Shown: in pieces, positions 49,490 through 62,562 of the stretch
Layout: each line of letters starts with the position of its first letter
Numbering within the stretch: the stretch's first letter is position 1
Origin: Liolophura sinensis
Lineage: Eukaryota > Mollusca > Polyplacophora > Chitonida > Chitonidae
Direction: 5' to 3'
NCBI RefSeq assembly: GCF_032854445.1
Contig: NC_088301.1
Location: 10,724,281-10,788,280, forward strand
DNA length: 64,000 nt
The notes under the pieces: model-generated
The model's input: the letters and a program-made list of their open reading frames with translations, nothing else
Databases searched by the model: none
Told to the model about the DNA's origin: nothing
Made by a program: the position numbers and the translations under genes

Positions 49490-49850
49490 CTGGTTTAACC
49501 TGCGAGAGTGACTTTGAGCCCGTGTAAACACAAAGTGGGGGCATTTGATCCGGTTTATTTGCCCCAGCTAGCGATGTGGCTTTAAGCCAGTTTCGGGGTT
49601 TGAGCGGGTTTGTCTGTGCCGTGTGAATGGTAACTGAATTAAATGCCCCTGGTTTGTGGAAGTTAGGGTGACATCGTAATTACTAAACAGGCTTAAATGT
49701 GACCGTGTGAATGGTCAAATCCCTGAACTAGCTTAAAACTGGCTTAGCCACATGGTTGTGTGAACACATGCATTTTTACAACTGGCTTCGATTTTAACTA
49801 GTTCAGATTTGATCGGGTTTAAATTTTGGCCACGTGAACGGGGTATTAGT
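49490..49850. mobile_element. Probable non-autonomous element with repeated GTGTGAATGG / TTTAA motifs
   Basis: The stretch from GCTGGTTTAACCTGCGAGAG to CCACGTGAACGGGGTATTAG repeats GTGTGAA(T/C), ACTGGCTT(A/C), GATC(C/G)GGTTTA and TTTAAGCCAGTTT in both orientations. This resembles MITEs whose ends read AATACCCCGTTCAC. Left terminal sequence is not clearly resolved because the previous MITE abuts it, so the boundaries and class are tentative. Confidence 0.45.
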
Positions 49851-50414
49851 TACACAGTGCATGAATGTGCGAATGTTGATTGTAAAAGAGAATGTATGTG
49901 GACATACTGCAGGTTAAAGTCTGGTTTGCTTCTTTTGAAAGAGTATGTTTACACATTGTACCTGTTACTCAGTGTTTGTAAAAGAAATATTCTGTTAGAT
50001 AAGAAAACAAGCTTGTAGGTCCTGACAACAGGTTACAAGACAGAATTTGCCCATCCTTTTAAAAGATATAGAATTGTTGCTGGTTGGCTGCTTTGTGATA
50101 TGGGCAGGCCAAGGACACACTGGATTTTAACTACAGTGGATTTATTTTATGGGCACTGTGGGTATAACCAAGGTTATACACTTTAACCCAGGATGCCCTG
50201 TCTTCATTGTGAGCCAATTAGAATTGACTCTGTATCTGATCATTTCATTTGGAAAGGAGATTGTCTGTACAAAGGTTCCTGTGTCTTTTTCCAATCCATT
50301 TCTGTACCAGTCACCCTCCCTCCATTTTTCCTTTCTCCCATCCACCCTTTTTGATCAACCTCCTGGTTATGGATGTTTGACACTGTCCTGTGATGAATGT
50401 TATTTTTGTTGTAG

Positions 50415-50480
50415 CCAAAGTGTGTGGGTGTTCTGGGTCGACACCCGCCTCACCTGCCCCATACCCAGCTAGACCACCAG
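50415..50480 (+). CDS. MAST: Candidate small cassette exon of the MAST-like gene
   Basis: A good acceptor, TTATTTTTGTTGTAG, precedes 50415, and a moderate donor, CACCAG|GTACAA, follows 50480. The 66-nt interval is open in the phase left by the 46754 exon, encodes PKCVGVLGRHPPHLPHTQLD followed by HQ, and exits in phase 0, so it could be included or skipped without changing frame. The peptide is not recognised and not part of known MAST motifs. Another frame across the site is also open. The evidence is splice signals and phase only. Confidence 0.35.
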
Positions 50481-51916
50481 GTACAAGTTGTCCATGTCAA
50501 TCTCTCTGCTTACCTGTTGTGTTGTGTAGTGTAGTGTAGCGTAGCCCTGTGTGCTTTGTGTTGTGTCATAAAACTGGCCAGGCTGTAGTTGTAGTACTTA
50601 ACACACCTTTAAAATTAAGGGGAGTAATTTAGCGTACAGTGGGGGAACATTTCCTGTGTCAGCAAGCCAGTTTAAAGCTGTGTAAAAACACATCATTGTC
50701 TTCTGTTAGGCTGTGTTTGCTTTACAAGCACAACTATACAGAAGCTGTGAGATATTACTGAAAACATAAGAGAATACACTTTATAGGTTAGTTGTGTTCC
50801 ACATGCATTTGCATGTTGATTATCTCTCCATAGATTTAAAGGTGTGGAATGCTAAAGCAAAAATTGTTTTCAATTTTTGGGAGTTTCAAAACTTAGGGTA
50901 GAGAGACGAAGGGGGGGGGGGCAATGGGAAGGGGGAATATTCCCACTAGGTATAGATATCCGGGATATGAAGTTTGTTCAGAAGTGTTGTGTTGATTCTT
51001 GTAATGCTATCCGTATTAACTGCTAGTATTTCACCCATGGCAATATTGTCTATAGTGGTTTTTCAGTTCCTACATGTAGCATGCCTAACAATTAACAATT
51101 GCTTCAATTTGATATTGTGTAACAATGCAGAAAATTACCGCATATCCTCACTCTGCTGATGTCATAGTAAAATGTTTTATTTTATATTATCGAGTTTCGT
51201 ATTAGATCAATATTTGTTCTTATATTGAAATTGGTAAAAGTGGTGAGGACTGACAGTTTCAAGACTGTAGCACCCTTCAGTCATGTGTGAGCTCTTGCTT
51301 AGCTTTCATTGCAAATGAAAAATAGTGTGATAACGTTTTGCACAACTTTATTTCTCCTCATACATATATGTAATAACCACAGCTTTCAGGACCCATCGTG
51401 TTGACATATATTTTATTTTTAGCTTATGCTCATTGTCTTGTATGTATTTAGAATTTATTGAGTGCCCTCTATTTCAAGAGAAAACTCCATATAGGACATG
51501 GCAATCCATCAGTGCTCTCCCCTTTGCCTTTTGGTTGATGGAGTTGTGGCCCTTGAATGACTAAACGTGATCAGCTGTATTATTGGTGTTTGAGGTGTTG
51601 GGTCTGTGTTAAGACCAGTATTGCACAGATATGTATACATGTATTTTTTGACATACTAATCTTGATGAGAATTAACAATTCCCCAAACAACATTAAAGTT
51701 TTTATGTCCTTAATAAGGGTTTTTATACAGGTAGTGTATTTAAAGACTTAGCAACTTGAACTGAAATGATTACATTGGGAAATGAATGTTAAATTTCTGT
51801 GTTAATTATGTACATTTACTTTAATGTGTACTTGTGAGGTTGTATACATATCACTCTACATGGATTAAAGCAATGCTATAGATTAATCATTTTTAAAACT
51901 AAAAAGTTAAAGAGTG

Positions 51917-52018
51917 ATTTATTTATTTATCTTTTTATTTATTTGATTTGTGTTTTATGTAGTCTCAAGAATATTTCACTTATACGACGGCAACCAGCAT
52001 TATGGTGGGAGGAAACCC
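51917..52018 (-). mobile_element. 3' part of the common SINE, minus strand (copy 12)
   Basis: The plus strand reads TTATTTATTTGATTTGTGTT, TTATGTAGTCTCAAGAATAT, TTCACTTATACGACGGCAAC and CAGCATTATGGTGGGAGGAA, the reverse complement of the SINE 3' half. The head is absent. Confidence 0.9.
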
Positions 52019-55000
52019 AATTTAAGAATGAAACGTAGTTTCAGAAACACAGTATATATAGTTATTGAAATGAAGAGTTATATTTATTTACTTTTATTTT
52101 TTAATTGTTTTCTTTGAGAGGTGTTTTCCACCTTACTCAGAAATGTTATTTATGATGTAGTAATTAGGTTTGCATGTGCTGAAAATTATAAAATTTAATT
52201 ATTAAAAAAGTGATGCACCATTATAGGTGGCAGAGAACCTCTAATTGGTTTGCTCAGTATGTTTTGGTGTCAATAATACGATGTATCAGTTAAGAAATAC
52301 TGACATTTGTCCATAATTAACACTTTCAGGGTTAAGTACAGACAAATAGAATATGATACAAATAGAATATAAATATATAATAAAATGAAGAAATAGCAGT
52401 ATAGTTAATTGTCCATGACATTATAAAAGTGGATGGTTTTTAATTCTCCAAAATATTTTTGAACCTTCTGACAACCTCTGAAATTGACAACACTCCTATG
52501 TTAGATAGTATAGAATAGCATGACAGTGTAAACAAAGCTACATCAGCAGTCACTTAACTCTCGTAATGTAATACCATTGCCTAAACATACTTGTTCCTTA
52601 TTTTATTTCCACCACATACATGTTGAAAGACCAAATACAGTTACATAGTGTTCCAGTAGACCAGTGCCAGAATCTTTAGTACTATGTGACAGCAGAAGAC
52701 CCCAAGTGTACTAATTTAATATAGATGTATGTCCTAGAAATGGCTGGGGAATTAATATGAAATAAACGGGGTATAGAAAGCTGACGGTCACTGGCTAGTC
52801 ACTCCATATGTTGTGGTTCCATTAACTCGAGTGCTATTCAGTGACCTGCCTCTGGTAGCGCTGGAGGTCTGTTATTTAACTGTGCTTGGCGTCTTGTCAG
52901 CGTTTTGCTAGCAATTATATTATGGCAGTGGCATTGCTACGAGCTGTACAACTGGTACGCTGGTGTGTGCCTCTGTGATCATTGTAGTGTCATGTCGTAT
53001 GAAATTCTCCTCGCTGAGAGCTAACTGAAGCGTGTCTAGAATTGGTAGTAGGCAGAATTACGCTGCGACCCTGTATGATATTCCATACTACACACTGGTA
53101 TTGCCTCTAACGAGCGTAATGTAGCGTCTTCTGTATCCCTCCTCTCTGAAAGCTGGCAGAAGCATCAGGCCTTCATTTGTGTCTAGAGTTAAGACTTTAA
53201 TTTGTCTTAGGGCGGAAAGTGCCTTAGGGAAACATGCTAAGTGGTTTCTTTATAAGGGGCAATGATCATGTCACTGTAACATAGCTACTTAACAGAGACT
53301 TAACAGAAGTCCTTTAGGTGGTAGATTTTGTGCTAGGTGAATTTATTTTTTTTCTTTTTAATTTGTCATTTTGATGGAGAAGAGGAATAACTTGTTAGAT
53401 CTTGTTTGAACATATACATGCAAGCCTCTAATATGGATATTAATAAATAATTAAAACAATAATATCTACTCTAGAAGTCTTTTGTGTGGCACTAGAATGT
53501 AAGGATGATAGTGTCAGGCAACGTTAGCAATACTTCAAATGCATCCCTGTGGTGGTCATTGATGCAAGATACTGTGAAACATGTACGCATGTCCAGGTAA
53601 ACAAAATAGAAGACAACATTTGTTGTTTATGAACTATGTGTGACTGACTTGGAAACGTCAATATTTATGAAGATGCTGGATACTATTGGATTTGTTGAAT
53701 TGTGCAAGTTGTATGACATAGCCTAAAATTATCTAGTTTTGCATTGCATCGTTCAAATTTGACAAGTTCATATCACAAGTGAGGGCGGCTTCACCCGGTT
53801 AATGATCATTGAAGAAATGACCCCCAATTCACGGTAAATTCCCTGTTTGTCTCAGTCTTTAAACACTGGTTGTGACATCACCGTGTTCAGAAAACCACAA
53901 TTTCTCTCACGAGAAAGTACGGCAGGTGTACTTTTCTAAATTCGCAATTGGCATCTCAATTGTCCAGCCAAGCATATCTTGGCCATGTCGCCATACATGA
54001 AGATTCAGAACTAAAACATAGCCCTCGTGCTGTATTCCCACTCTCTCCCACCGCTAAACACAGATATTGTTTACTATGTAACATTAATGCTACTGTTTAG
54101 TGGGAGAAAGGCCTTGTGGTTTTTGGTCCAGGAATATATATAGTTACTCAGCCTTTCTCCTCATCAGAATTCACGTTGAATTCCCAGTTTGTCCCAGGCC
54201 AGAATTCACGATGAATGCCCAGTTTGTTCCAGGCCTTACGACTTTCAAACCCCTCATCATGATTTACCATTGAGGATGCAGATAGAAACATTCGTTTATC
54301 ACCCAGGGTGATGTGTGCTGGGAGTTGTGATGAGGTGCTGGTTGTTGTGATGGAATACTGGGAGTTGTAATGAAATACTGGACGTGATGAGGCTTGACTA
54401 GACTGCAGTTCTTATTCCTCAGTACCAGTTGTGTGTAGGCATTGGTCGGGGTGCTCATGCATAATTTGGCAGTTCAGGTATGTTAAAGGGAGTGGGGCAG
54501 TGAGGGAAGCAAGTAGTATGGGCACACTTCAAGTCTTGCATATGTACACACAGGTGGTGTATAACTGCGTATTAAACGTAGATTTGGTTCCCAGTGAGTT
54601 CTAGATTCTGAAAAGCAACAGATGTGCATTTATATATATATATATACCAGTACAAGTTGGAACGAGCAGACTCTATATCAGGTTTTAGGGTAGGCTTGTA
54701 TATGGTGGTATTGAGTTGGACACCTGCTCATGTCAATAGTCTTGTATGATACATGCAGAGACTGGAATATTTGAAAGTGGATGAACAGACTGTTTTATTG
54801 CTTAATTTTGTTGACCTGAGACAAGTAAGTGTATAAATGGGACACACCTGTATTCTGTTTGAACTTGAGGGGATGGATAGACAGTGAACAAATTAGTTTA
54901 TAAGTTTCCAGTGTTTCAATCCAAAGTGTAAGATTAATTAAGTACTATACAGTAAACTCTTAAAATGTTTAATGTGTTGGACCGGCTGTATGTTATAATG

Positions 55001-58000
55001 TTTCTATAAACCTTAATACATGTATAAGCTCTTCTGATCTACAAGCTGTTAGATGTTAGAAGTAGAGCTGTAAGTCTGCCTCACCAACCAACTAGTTTAT
55101 CTTGTGGAGCTTTAACTCTGAAATAATCAGAAACAGTTCTATCTGGTAATGGCTTGTTTTTGTGCAAAAGTTGCTTCCAACAAGTGTTGGGTGTTCGTAG
55201 GATAAATGCTACATGTATGACAGATTTTATTTGAATAAGTTCTTGATTTCAAATAACCTTGCTTTTCCAAAGCCAAGCTGTATGAATCTCAGTCTCCATA
55301 AAGAACAGAAAAGTAATGTTAGACCAGGTAGCAAATCGATTATGCACGCCCTGGTGCTGTTTACATGTAGGGGTTAAAACAATGGGTCTGTGAGAGAGTT
55401 GTACAGAAATAAGAGAGGGATCTGTGTATGGACAATTTGCAGCGACCAGTTAATGTTTATGAGATCTAAGATTACAACAAGAGTGAGATGATTGTTTATA
55501 TGCTCTGGTGGGAAGTTTGCCAAGCTCTCTGACGGCTGGGTGAGGAACGAACTGTTTTCCTCCTGGTTGAGATTCTGTGGGGCATGTTGCTGTAACCGAT
55601 TCCGTGACCAAGCAGCCAGCCCGACCCTCCAGTGTGGATGTAGGCCTCTCCAGTGAGAATTACTGACTTTTATTGATTGTCGGAACAGGTCCCGGCATTC
55701 ATAGGATTAATTTTCTCCGTGGATTTATGACTGCCTCCTCTTGGGCTCTGGGGTAATAATGGTTTTGAGCCGGAAAACAAACAATCTGTCTTCACAAAAA
55801 TGCTGTCTGTTGCCACTGTAAACCGACTTGCACCTGACGTGGCAATGCTAAAACCTTGGGGCCACCCTCCCCACCTGTACCTGAATGTAGGAATTTGTCT
55901 GATCTGAGCCCTCACGGCCTTACATAATCTGGGGTCTACTCTGGCTTCCTGATACGGTATGATCTCATGTCTTGCGGCAGTTCAAGCGATCGTTTGTGTT
56001 CTCTGGATCTGTTTATTCTTCATGTCCCCCAGTTCTTCCACATCCCCATCCCCCTGCTCAGCAAACCTGGCCACTGTTAACAGCTAGCTGACTGTGATTA
56101 CCGATCAAGACAGACTCCCAAGTCAGCTGGCCAAATGTTGGCATTGGTCCAGCCCTGTACAGCCCAGTTGACAGCCGTGAAGCCAATCTGAAGAAGATTT
56201 ACAGACATCAGTGCCCATTTATCAGCCTGGGCGTTTATTGGACAGAAAGTGAGGTGTCCAAAGACAGGATAAACCCTTTACAACCTAATTTCCAGCCTTT
56301 ATCCCAGAATTCTGGTGAAAGTGTGGGTAAAATTGGTTGACCTGTGTTTATCTGAGATGTCAGTTCCTGTTAATAGAGTCACCAGAGAACTTTAGCACCA
56401 GGCCATCCCTTCCTTGTCAGAAAGGAGACCCACCACACTCAAGAAATCACCAAGACTTGCAGTATCAACCTTTGACTATGAGTCCACCACCGTGGCCAAA
56501 CTGTTCAAACTATATCCTGTAAAGCCCAGTGTTTATGACTCCGGTGAAGTGGAACTTTCACCAAGGTGACAAAAGAGTGTGTGAGGTTTTAGGAGGGTGA
56601 CAAATGTTTCCATTTCACCCTTATTGAGAGAGGTGACGAAATGTTCAGCCTATATGTGGATAACACTTGACTCGTTAATGAACGCCCAAGGGTCGGTGGT
56701 GTTTCTGTTTAATGCTGGCCAGCCGAACATGTGTGCATTGGCTTGACAGAGTCAGACAGTAATGGATTTAACCAGACAACTAATCTGTAGGCAGTAAGCC
56801 ACTCCGGGCCTTTTATGTGAAGCCCGGCCAGCAATTTGGATAAGAAGTGGCTTATTGGCTGATCTGTATTCCCAGGGTTTTCCCCTGCTCGCAGGCTGTT
56901 TAAATCCCTGATGATAATCTATTTCAAAGACCCTGTTTGTCTTGGCTCAACACGAAATGTTTGTGTTTTCATAAAGCTTGCTGTGGTTGGAGTTTGGAGT
57001 TTTACCAGAGATCTCTGCTCCTACATTGCTAATGTTAAATCATACATGTACATGCAGGAAAGCTGGAGTTACCCTTGTTTGCCAACAGCCCTGTGCATAC
57101 CATAAAAAAGGACATTGTAAATGCTGCATAGTGTATGGGGAAACCACAGAGGTGAAACTGTACAAGAACAGTTAAATCCAGTAAGCATAATTACAGGAAG
57201 ACCGGATATATGGTGGTAATTTGAAGATGTTTCTCACCGTACATCCCATTCCAGTACTCCAAATGTTCAGAGATGGGAAGGATTACGCAGAAGTTTCCAT
57301 GGAAATGAATGGCCGTGCCTAATGTTAACCACAGCATGTGGGGTTTTAAAACATGGCTCGCCCGGTAAAGGTTAATCATTACACTGGAGCAGCGTCCACT
57401 GCCATCCTCTTTCATGGAGACGTTTCATTTCAGCTGGAAGAAAAAGAACCTCATGAACTGCTGCTGCTCATCTCAGCTACCTTTGCCCAGGATTGCAAGT
57501 AGCGACAGAATAGCATGTCCGTGTCAGAAATACTTTTCCGGCTGTTTTCCTGTGTTGTTGGAATGAACACTTCATGACATCAATTTCTCTGCCCTCAGTA
57601 TACAGATGGGATGCTTTGAGCCAACAGAAGTACTGACCTGTTTGTGTTCACTCCATTGGATTATGAAGTTTTTGTAAGGATTTCACATCCCAGTTTTAGC
57701 TGTTCTCTATTAGTTTTGTTTGGTTTTTTTTTTTTTTTACACAGGATATTTCCTATGCAGCGATTGTTCTGCAACCTCAAAAGCACCTTCTTACTTGGCA
57801 ACAAATATTTTGCCAATTTTAACATCAAATGTTTAACTTCTTGGTGTCGAGACCTGAACAAACATTTTGATAGCATTCTTACAGTTAAAGCACATTGTTA
57901 CAAGTGTGCTACATTTTCCCCGTATAATATGGCGGAGAAGTGGTTCCTGCAAAAAAGCTGAAATTTTGATGGAAATACGTAGAGGCGTGATAGTGGTGTG

Positions 58001-60448
58001 TCACAAATGCTTCACGACAGGCTACCTGTGCAGGGCATGGCCATTCTTCCTCTGAAGTCACACTGTCAGATGCTACTTTTGTGCCTTGAAGGGGATTGCC
58101 TGCTGTTTGTGTTAACATCATGCTCATAGTTTCCACATAAAAACTGGTGGAAAGACATTTCCCTGTCATTCTTCCAGAGAGTGTAACATCACAAAGTCAT
58201 GACCCGGACATGTGTTACCTTGCTTATTGCACTTCAGCATTTTATCGCCACCAAGGACTGGCTTGACGTCAGTACTTTCTCATATTAAAAGCATCTTTTA
58301 GCTCTCTCTGCGGCACAGTGTTTCAAGCTGTGGAGATTCAGTTGGATTGAATTACGAGGGCTTTTAATCCAGGAGTTTTTGTTTCAAGAAAAAGTTGTGC
58401 ACAATTATCGAAAGTTACTGCCTGGATAAGCTTTTTGTTTGCTCTTAACGGTTGGCCCACCTGGGACTAATGGATTGTCTTGTTAAAGGTTTCAAACCTA
58501 TCTTGACCCAGCACTGCAGCTATGTGTGCCAGACAAAGTCATTTCATTTCACAGCTTGTTAAGGCTGGCTTATATTATCCCAGTTTGTACAAGATAAAGG
58601 TACACTGCTGAAACCTGACATTGCAGCAATCCTTTTCTGGGGTGAATTGTAAAGCACAACAGTCCGTTCACTTCAAACAGCTATGATGAGACTTGTATTA
58701 CTCTACGGTCAGAGCTAAATGTATGGCTAATTAAAACGTAGGCAGTTCCTACAATCCTACTGAGAAAGAAGCGGAGTCCCGCGTTTTTGCAGAAATCAGT
58801 GGAAGGATTTACATTTAGGAAAGGAAGAAATTCTCAGGCAGTGGCCCATCCGTTTTCCTCCCCAGTTTAACCTTGGCCTTGTATTCACATTGTTTTGTTC
58901 TGTATTGCAGCTGTGCTGTGGCATCAAAAGCTGAGAGAATTATTAGAGATTTGTACTTCTAAGCAAATTGTTGAAATTGCTGAACTGCTTTGGGTGGTAT
59001 TAATAGTGTAACATAATCAGGTCATTTGTTACACTAGTGGAATAATATGTTCATTACATGACATAATCTTAGTACTCTGATACAGGTAAGCTATTAATCA
59101 CACTGACTTTATTCATCTATGTTGTTTTTGACATGGTTTAAGCTTTAGTTAATAAATCTGCCTAGTCCCCTGGCTGTACAAGATTATTTTCATAAGGTTC
59201 TTAGTTCTTTGAAAGCAACCAGTTCACTGTAAAACCAGATGAAAATGACCTAACGGGCAGTCACAGCTGGATGTATTATTAAAAGTAAATCTGGAATCAG
59301 ATAATCTCACTTCCACATTAACCAAACCTCTTTATTCATTGTTCGTGATCATTTTTTAAAAAATGCAGAATTGCTTTTGTGGTAAGTCTGATTTAATATC
59401 AGAATGAATTAATATAGGGGCAAGTGGATGTGAGAATGAATTAATATAGGGACAAATTGGTATCAGTTCCAGTTAGTACAGTGGATTTCTTATACTGTGG
59501 TTTTATTGTCCATCATCTGGAAAGTAACTATTGGATACCTGTGCTGTGAGTAGACATTAGCAATTTTTTTGAGTCTCTCTGATTACCGGGGTAATCTTGG
59601 ACAGCAGGCTGGTCTCACTGGTTGTGCTTTGTTCCTGGAGGCATTCCTGTATAAAGCCCTACTCCTCGTACATTAGGCTACGCACTTCTCCCACCAGGTA
59701 TTACCTGGATGAACAAGCTCTACATTTGCAGCAGTGAATCCACTTACCTGGCTTACAAGTATAGCCTACCTGGATGAGCATACATGGATGCTCTAAACAG
59801 AATGCATACTGATAGATCCTGTTTCGGATTTCCTTCATTACTAGAACTAAGCCCAGGCGATCAAAGTGGACTTCCTGTGTGTTAATCTGCGGTAAGCTCA
59901 GGTCAGTGGTTAAGCAATCAGTGACAGCCTAGGTCTATTAACTGCAACCTAAGCTTACCTGATGCTTTTATATATCCTGAGGAGGTTGAGTTGCGATTGT
60001 GGTCTTTACCTTAAAAGCAGCTTCTCAGGTGTGATAACCTCTGAGATGATACAAACTTCACTAGGAAAAGCTAGCTAGCTAGCACCCACATGGAAGTGAG
60101 CCCTCTACTGCCTGATTCCAACATATGTTAGTAAGATGTGAGCTAGCTGGAAGACCAAGCAGGGCATGTACTGTGTGGAGGCGTGATATTGACATTTACC
60201 CAGTGCCTACTGTTGTGCTTTTTCTTTCCTGTTCTTAAGAGTGAGAAACGGTGGTTGGTGGATCCAAGTTTGTACTGTGTTGTGACGCTCATGGAGTACG
60301 GTTACAGTTGTGTGTTGTGTCAGTTTAGGCTGTCGGTGTTACCAGGGTTTTGATTCGATGTGAGTTGCCCACATTTTTCCTTGTTGACCATGTACCCTGT
60401 GGTGTGTGTCTGCAGCCTGCTCGCTTGGTTCAATAACACAGCAGCAGT

Positions 60449-60478
60449 CAGTCAGCCAGCCATCCAGCCAGCCAGCAA
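60449..60478 (+). repeat. Imperfect (CAGC/CAGT)n microsatellite
   Basis: GTCAGTCAGCCAGCCATCCA followed by GCCAGCCAGCA is a short tetranucleotide tract. It ends about ten bases before the ATG of the candidate exon at 60488. Confidence 0.85.
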
Positions 60479-60487
60479 CTTGCCGAG

Positions 60488-60700
60488 ATGCCAATGCTAT
60501 TGGGTGTGTCGCTTCTATGTAATACAACTCCAATGAACAGTGCTCAGAGTTCCACGCCACTATTGGAGAAGAGTCGCATTATTACCGACCTTAGCTGTTT
60601 GCGTCTTCTGTTTTTCCCTGGCTGGATTGTACACCATGGTGACCCTAATGGGCCTAAGATTGAAACTGAAATGGAATTTCGCCCAGGGGAATCTCTACTG
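60488..60700 (+). CDS. Weak candidate alternative first exon upstream of the 61350 exon
   Basis: An ATG with G at -3 opens 71 codons ending at CTACTG|GTAGGT, a fair donor, in phase 0, which matches the 61350 acceptor. The start MPMLLGVSLLCNTTP is mildly hydrophobic, and the last third (HHGDPNGPKIETEMEFRPGE) reads like coding sequence. No homology is recognised. A phase match has a one-in-three chance of being accidental. It is listed so that transcript data can test it. Confidence 0.22.
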
Positions 60701-61349
60701 GTAGGTCCAACCCAACAATGTGGTTGGGAATCCCGTTAGGTCTCTCGTCCACCAGGTACCCAAACCTCTAGCGACATCAACCGATCGCTACGTGGCTGCC
60801 AATCAATACATGGAAAAAACAGGATGCCTCTATAGCAGGTGTCTGTTTCGTAGACAGACAGGTTGTTCTCCAATTGTAAACGAGTGCAGTTTTGTTTTAT
60901 GTGACGAAATGACAGGAAGGCACTTTGTCTGAGCCATGTGATTATTGTTCGGAGAAGATTTAGATTACTCGTCTTTCAGGAACTGACGTATTGGAGCCCT
61001 ATAAAAGCTGTCAGACTGACCATGTCTTTCTGTAATACAGACGAGCTGGATGGTTAGAAGCAAGTGACCAGTGGTCAGCATTGATCTGCTGTCCAGCGAT
61101 CAGGTAGAGCCTGTCACTTATCTTTTCACCTGGTATGATGATACATGTGGCTTATTGATTACTTCCTAGATTTTGATTGTGTTTGTGGGAGGCACTAAAA
61201 TCTGCACAGCACTAGCACACGGTCCACACCCGGTCAGTGATCATGGTGGGCAGTGGTCATACCTGAACAGGTAGACCCTTTACAACCCAGCGGAAATGTT
61301 GCATGGAAACAGGTATGGGCTGACTGTGAACGTTTCTCTGTGTGACCAG

Positions 61350-61673
61350 TTACCCACAGAAACAGCTGAGCAGCGGGGCATGGAAGATAAGGCCCTGAGG
61401 GCCCAGCTGTCCCCTGGCCATGGCATCACACTAGCCGTGCCCCACCCTTCACGGGGGCTAACTGAGAGCCGCTCACACACGGACCTAAGAAAGTGTCACG
61501 AGGAGCACCTAAAGTGTCACGAGGAGCGCCTCTATGTGGGCTCAAGTTGTGACTTTCTGAAACCTCCCATGCTGGACAGAGCTGACCGTCACAAGACGGT
61601 GTGTCGCAGTGCCAGTGATAGCGGGATTGGGCTACCTGCTAGGTCATACCTGGCCACGCGATTTCTTACAAAG
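61350..61673 (+). CDS. MAST: MAST-like gene, last exon in window: Ser-rich segment with internal duplication
   Basis: The acceptor TTTCTCTGTGTGACCAG precedes 61350 and a strong donor, AAG|GTAAGG, follows 61673. The exon is 324 nt (108 codons), entering and leaving in phase 0, and fits after either the 46754 or 50415 exon. It opens LPTETAEQRGMEDKALRAQL and contains TESRSHTDLR, CRSASDSGIGLP and a final LATRFLTK. A 21-bp tandem duplication (61491-61532) gives KCHEEHL then KCHEERL. SASDSGIG is a typical phosphorylated or degron-like Ser motif. The segment is not part of the conserved MAST core I know (KELSLPRRGS, RTSNRKSL), so it is probably a lineage-specific or isoform-specific insert before DUF1908. 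GC content and codon-like composition support coding. Confidence 0.75.
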
Positions 61674-62058
61674 GTAAGGCCACACACCTGTGTGTAAGAT
61701 AAGAGCATACAGTGCTGTAGTGGTGAAAGTTATGAATACATGTAATAAGGTACCAATAGACTGTACAGATATTGCATTGTATTCACCTGATTACGGTAAA
61801 TTTGTCCCAAAAGTGTAAAATGTTTTAAAAGTCCAGTAAACGTCACAAAATAATACTTTGTGCAGTTTTCCAGTAGGATATCATCCTGTCTTGCAAGCAA
61901 ACCTAAAATTACTCATTTAAGATCAGGCAGACATCTATCTCTACTTGTAAACGGTCTTGCATAATACACAAGAAGTGTTAAACCAAGCTTTATTGTGACA
62001 GTATTTTAGAATCTGTTGCAATTCCTAGTGATGGTATAATAAATGCTGATGATAGCCA

Positions 62059-62562
62059 ATTAAAGGAGAAAAAACATTAAAATGATGCCAAAATCAGATG
62101 AAATAGAGTGCGTCTTGGTATATATCATCTTTGTATGATGATGCTATAAATAGGATGTGTTGCACGTCTAATAACTTTATTTGAATGTAAATTACATATA
62201 ATATATTATATCCAAACGTATGCATTTAATCTGAATTATGATACATATTTATGAATACATGCATACTAAAACTACAAATATAATCAAAATCCAGGTTGAA
62301 GACATTTGTTAGGTGAAAAGACAAAATTGTGTCAGTAGTGCACATGAATATAAATATTAACAAATATATTAATTACATCCTCATCTGTAATGTTATTACA
62401 CAAAGACAGTATGCATCAAGAGGTGGTCCCAAATACCCAAAATACAAAAATTCTTTTCAAGTGTCTGTAAAGAAAAATTGAAAAAAAAATATCAAAGAAC
62501 ACATTTACAATGAACTTTTCACACTTTTTTTATTTTGTAATATTTATGTTTTCTCCTCACAC
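62059..62562. mobile_element. Decayed TTAA MITE related to the one at 48911
   Basis: The left end, TTAAAGGAGAAAAAACATTA followed by AAATGATGCCAAAATCAGAT, resembles the end of the 48911 element. At the right, ATGTTTTCTCCT (near 62549-62560) is the inverted counterpart of AGGAGAAAACAT, but the terminal TTAA is lost. Length of about 500 bp and lack of an open frame are as expected. Boundaries are approximate. Confidence 0.5.

Larger units (their letters stand above)
46843..50414 (+). other. 3.6-kb intron or intronic stretch
   Basis: It contains a full SINE at 47786, a MITE at 48911 and a probable further element at 49490. In 46843-47780, 48050-48905 and 49850-50410 I see no gene, RNA or named repeat. 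Confidence 0.65.
50481..61349 (+). other. 10.9-kb intronic stretch
   Basis: It holds a truncated SINE at 51917, a short TA repeat at 54631-54646 and a candidate alternative exon at 60488. From about 52020 to 60480 I recognise no SINE or MITE, and base composition is less AT-skewed than in the earlier introns, especially 55500-57500 and 59600-61300. No long open frame with compatible splice sites is seen between 52020 and 60480. Confidence 0.55.
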
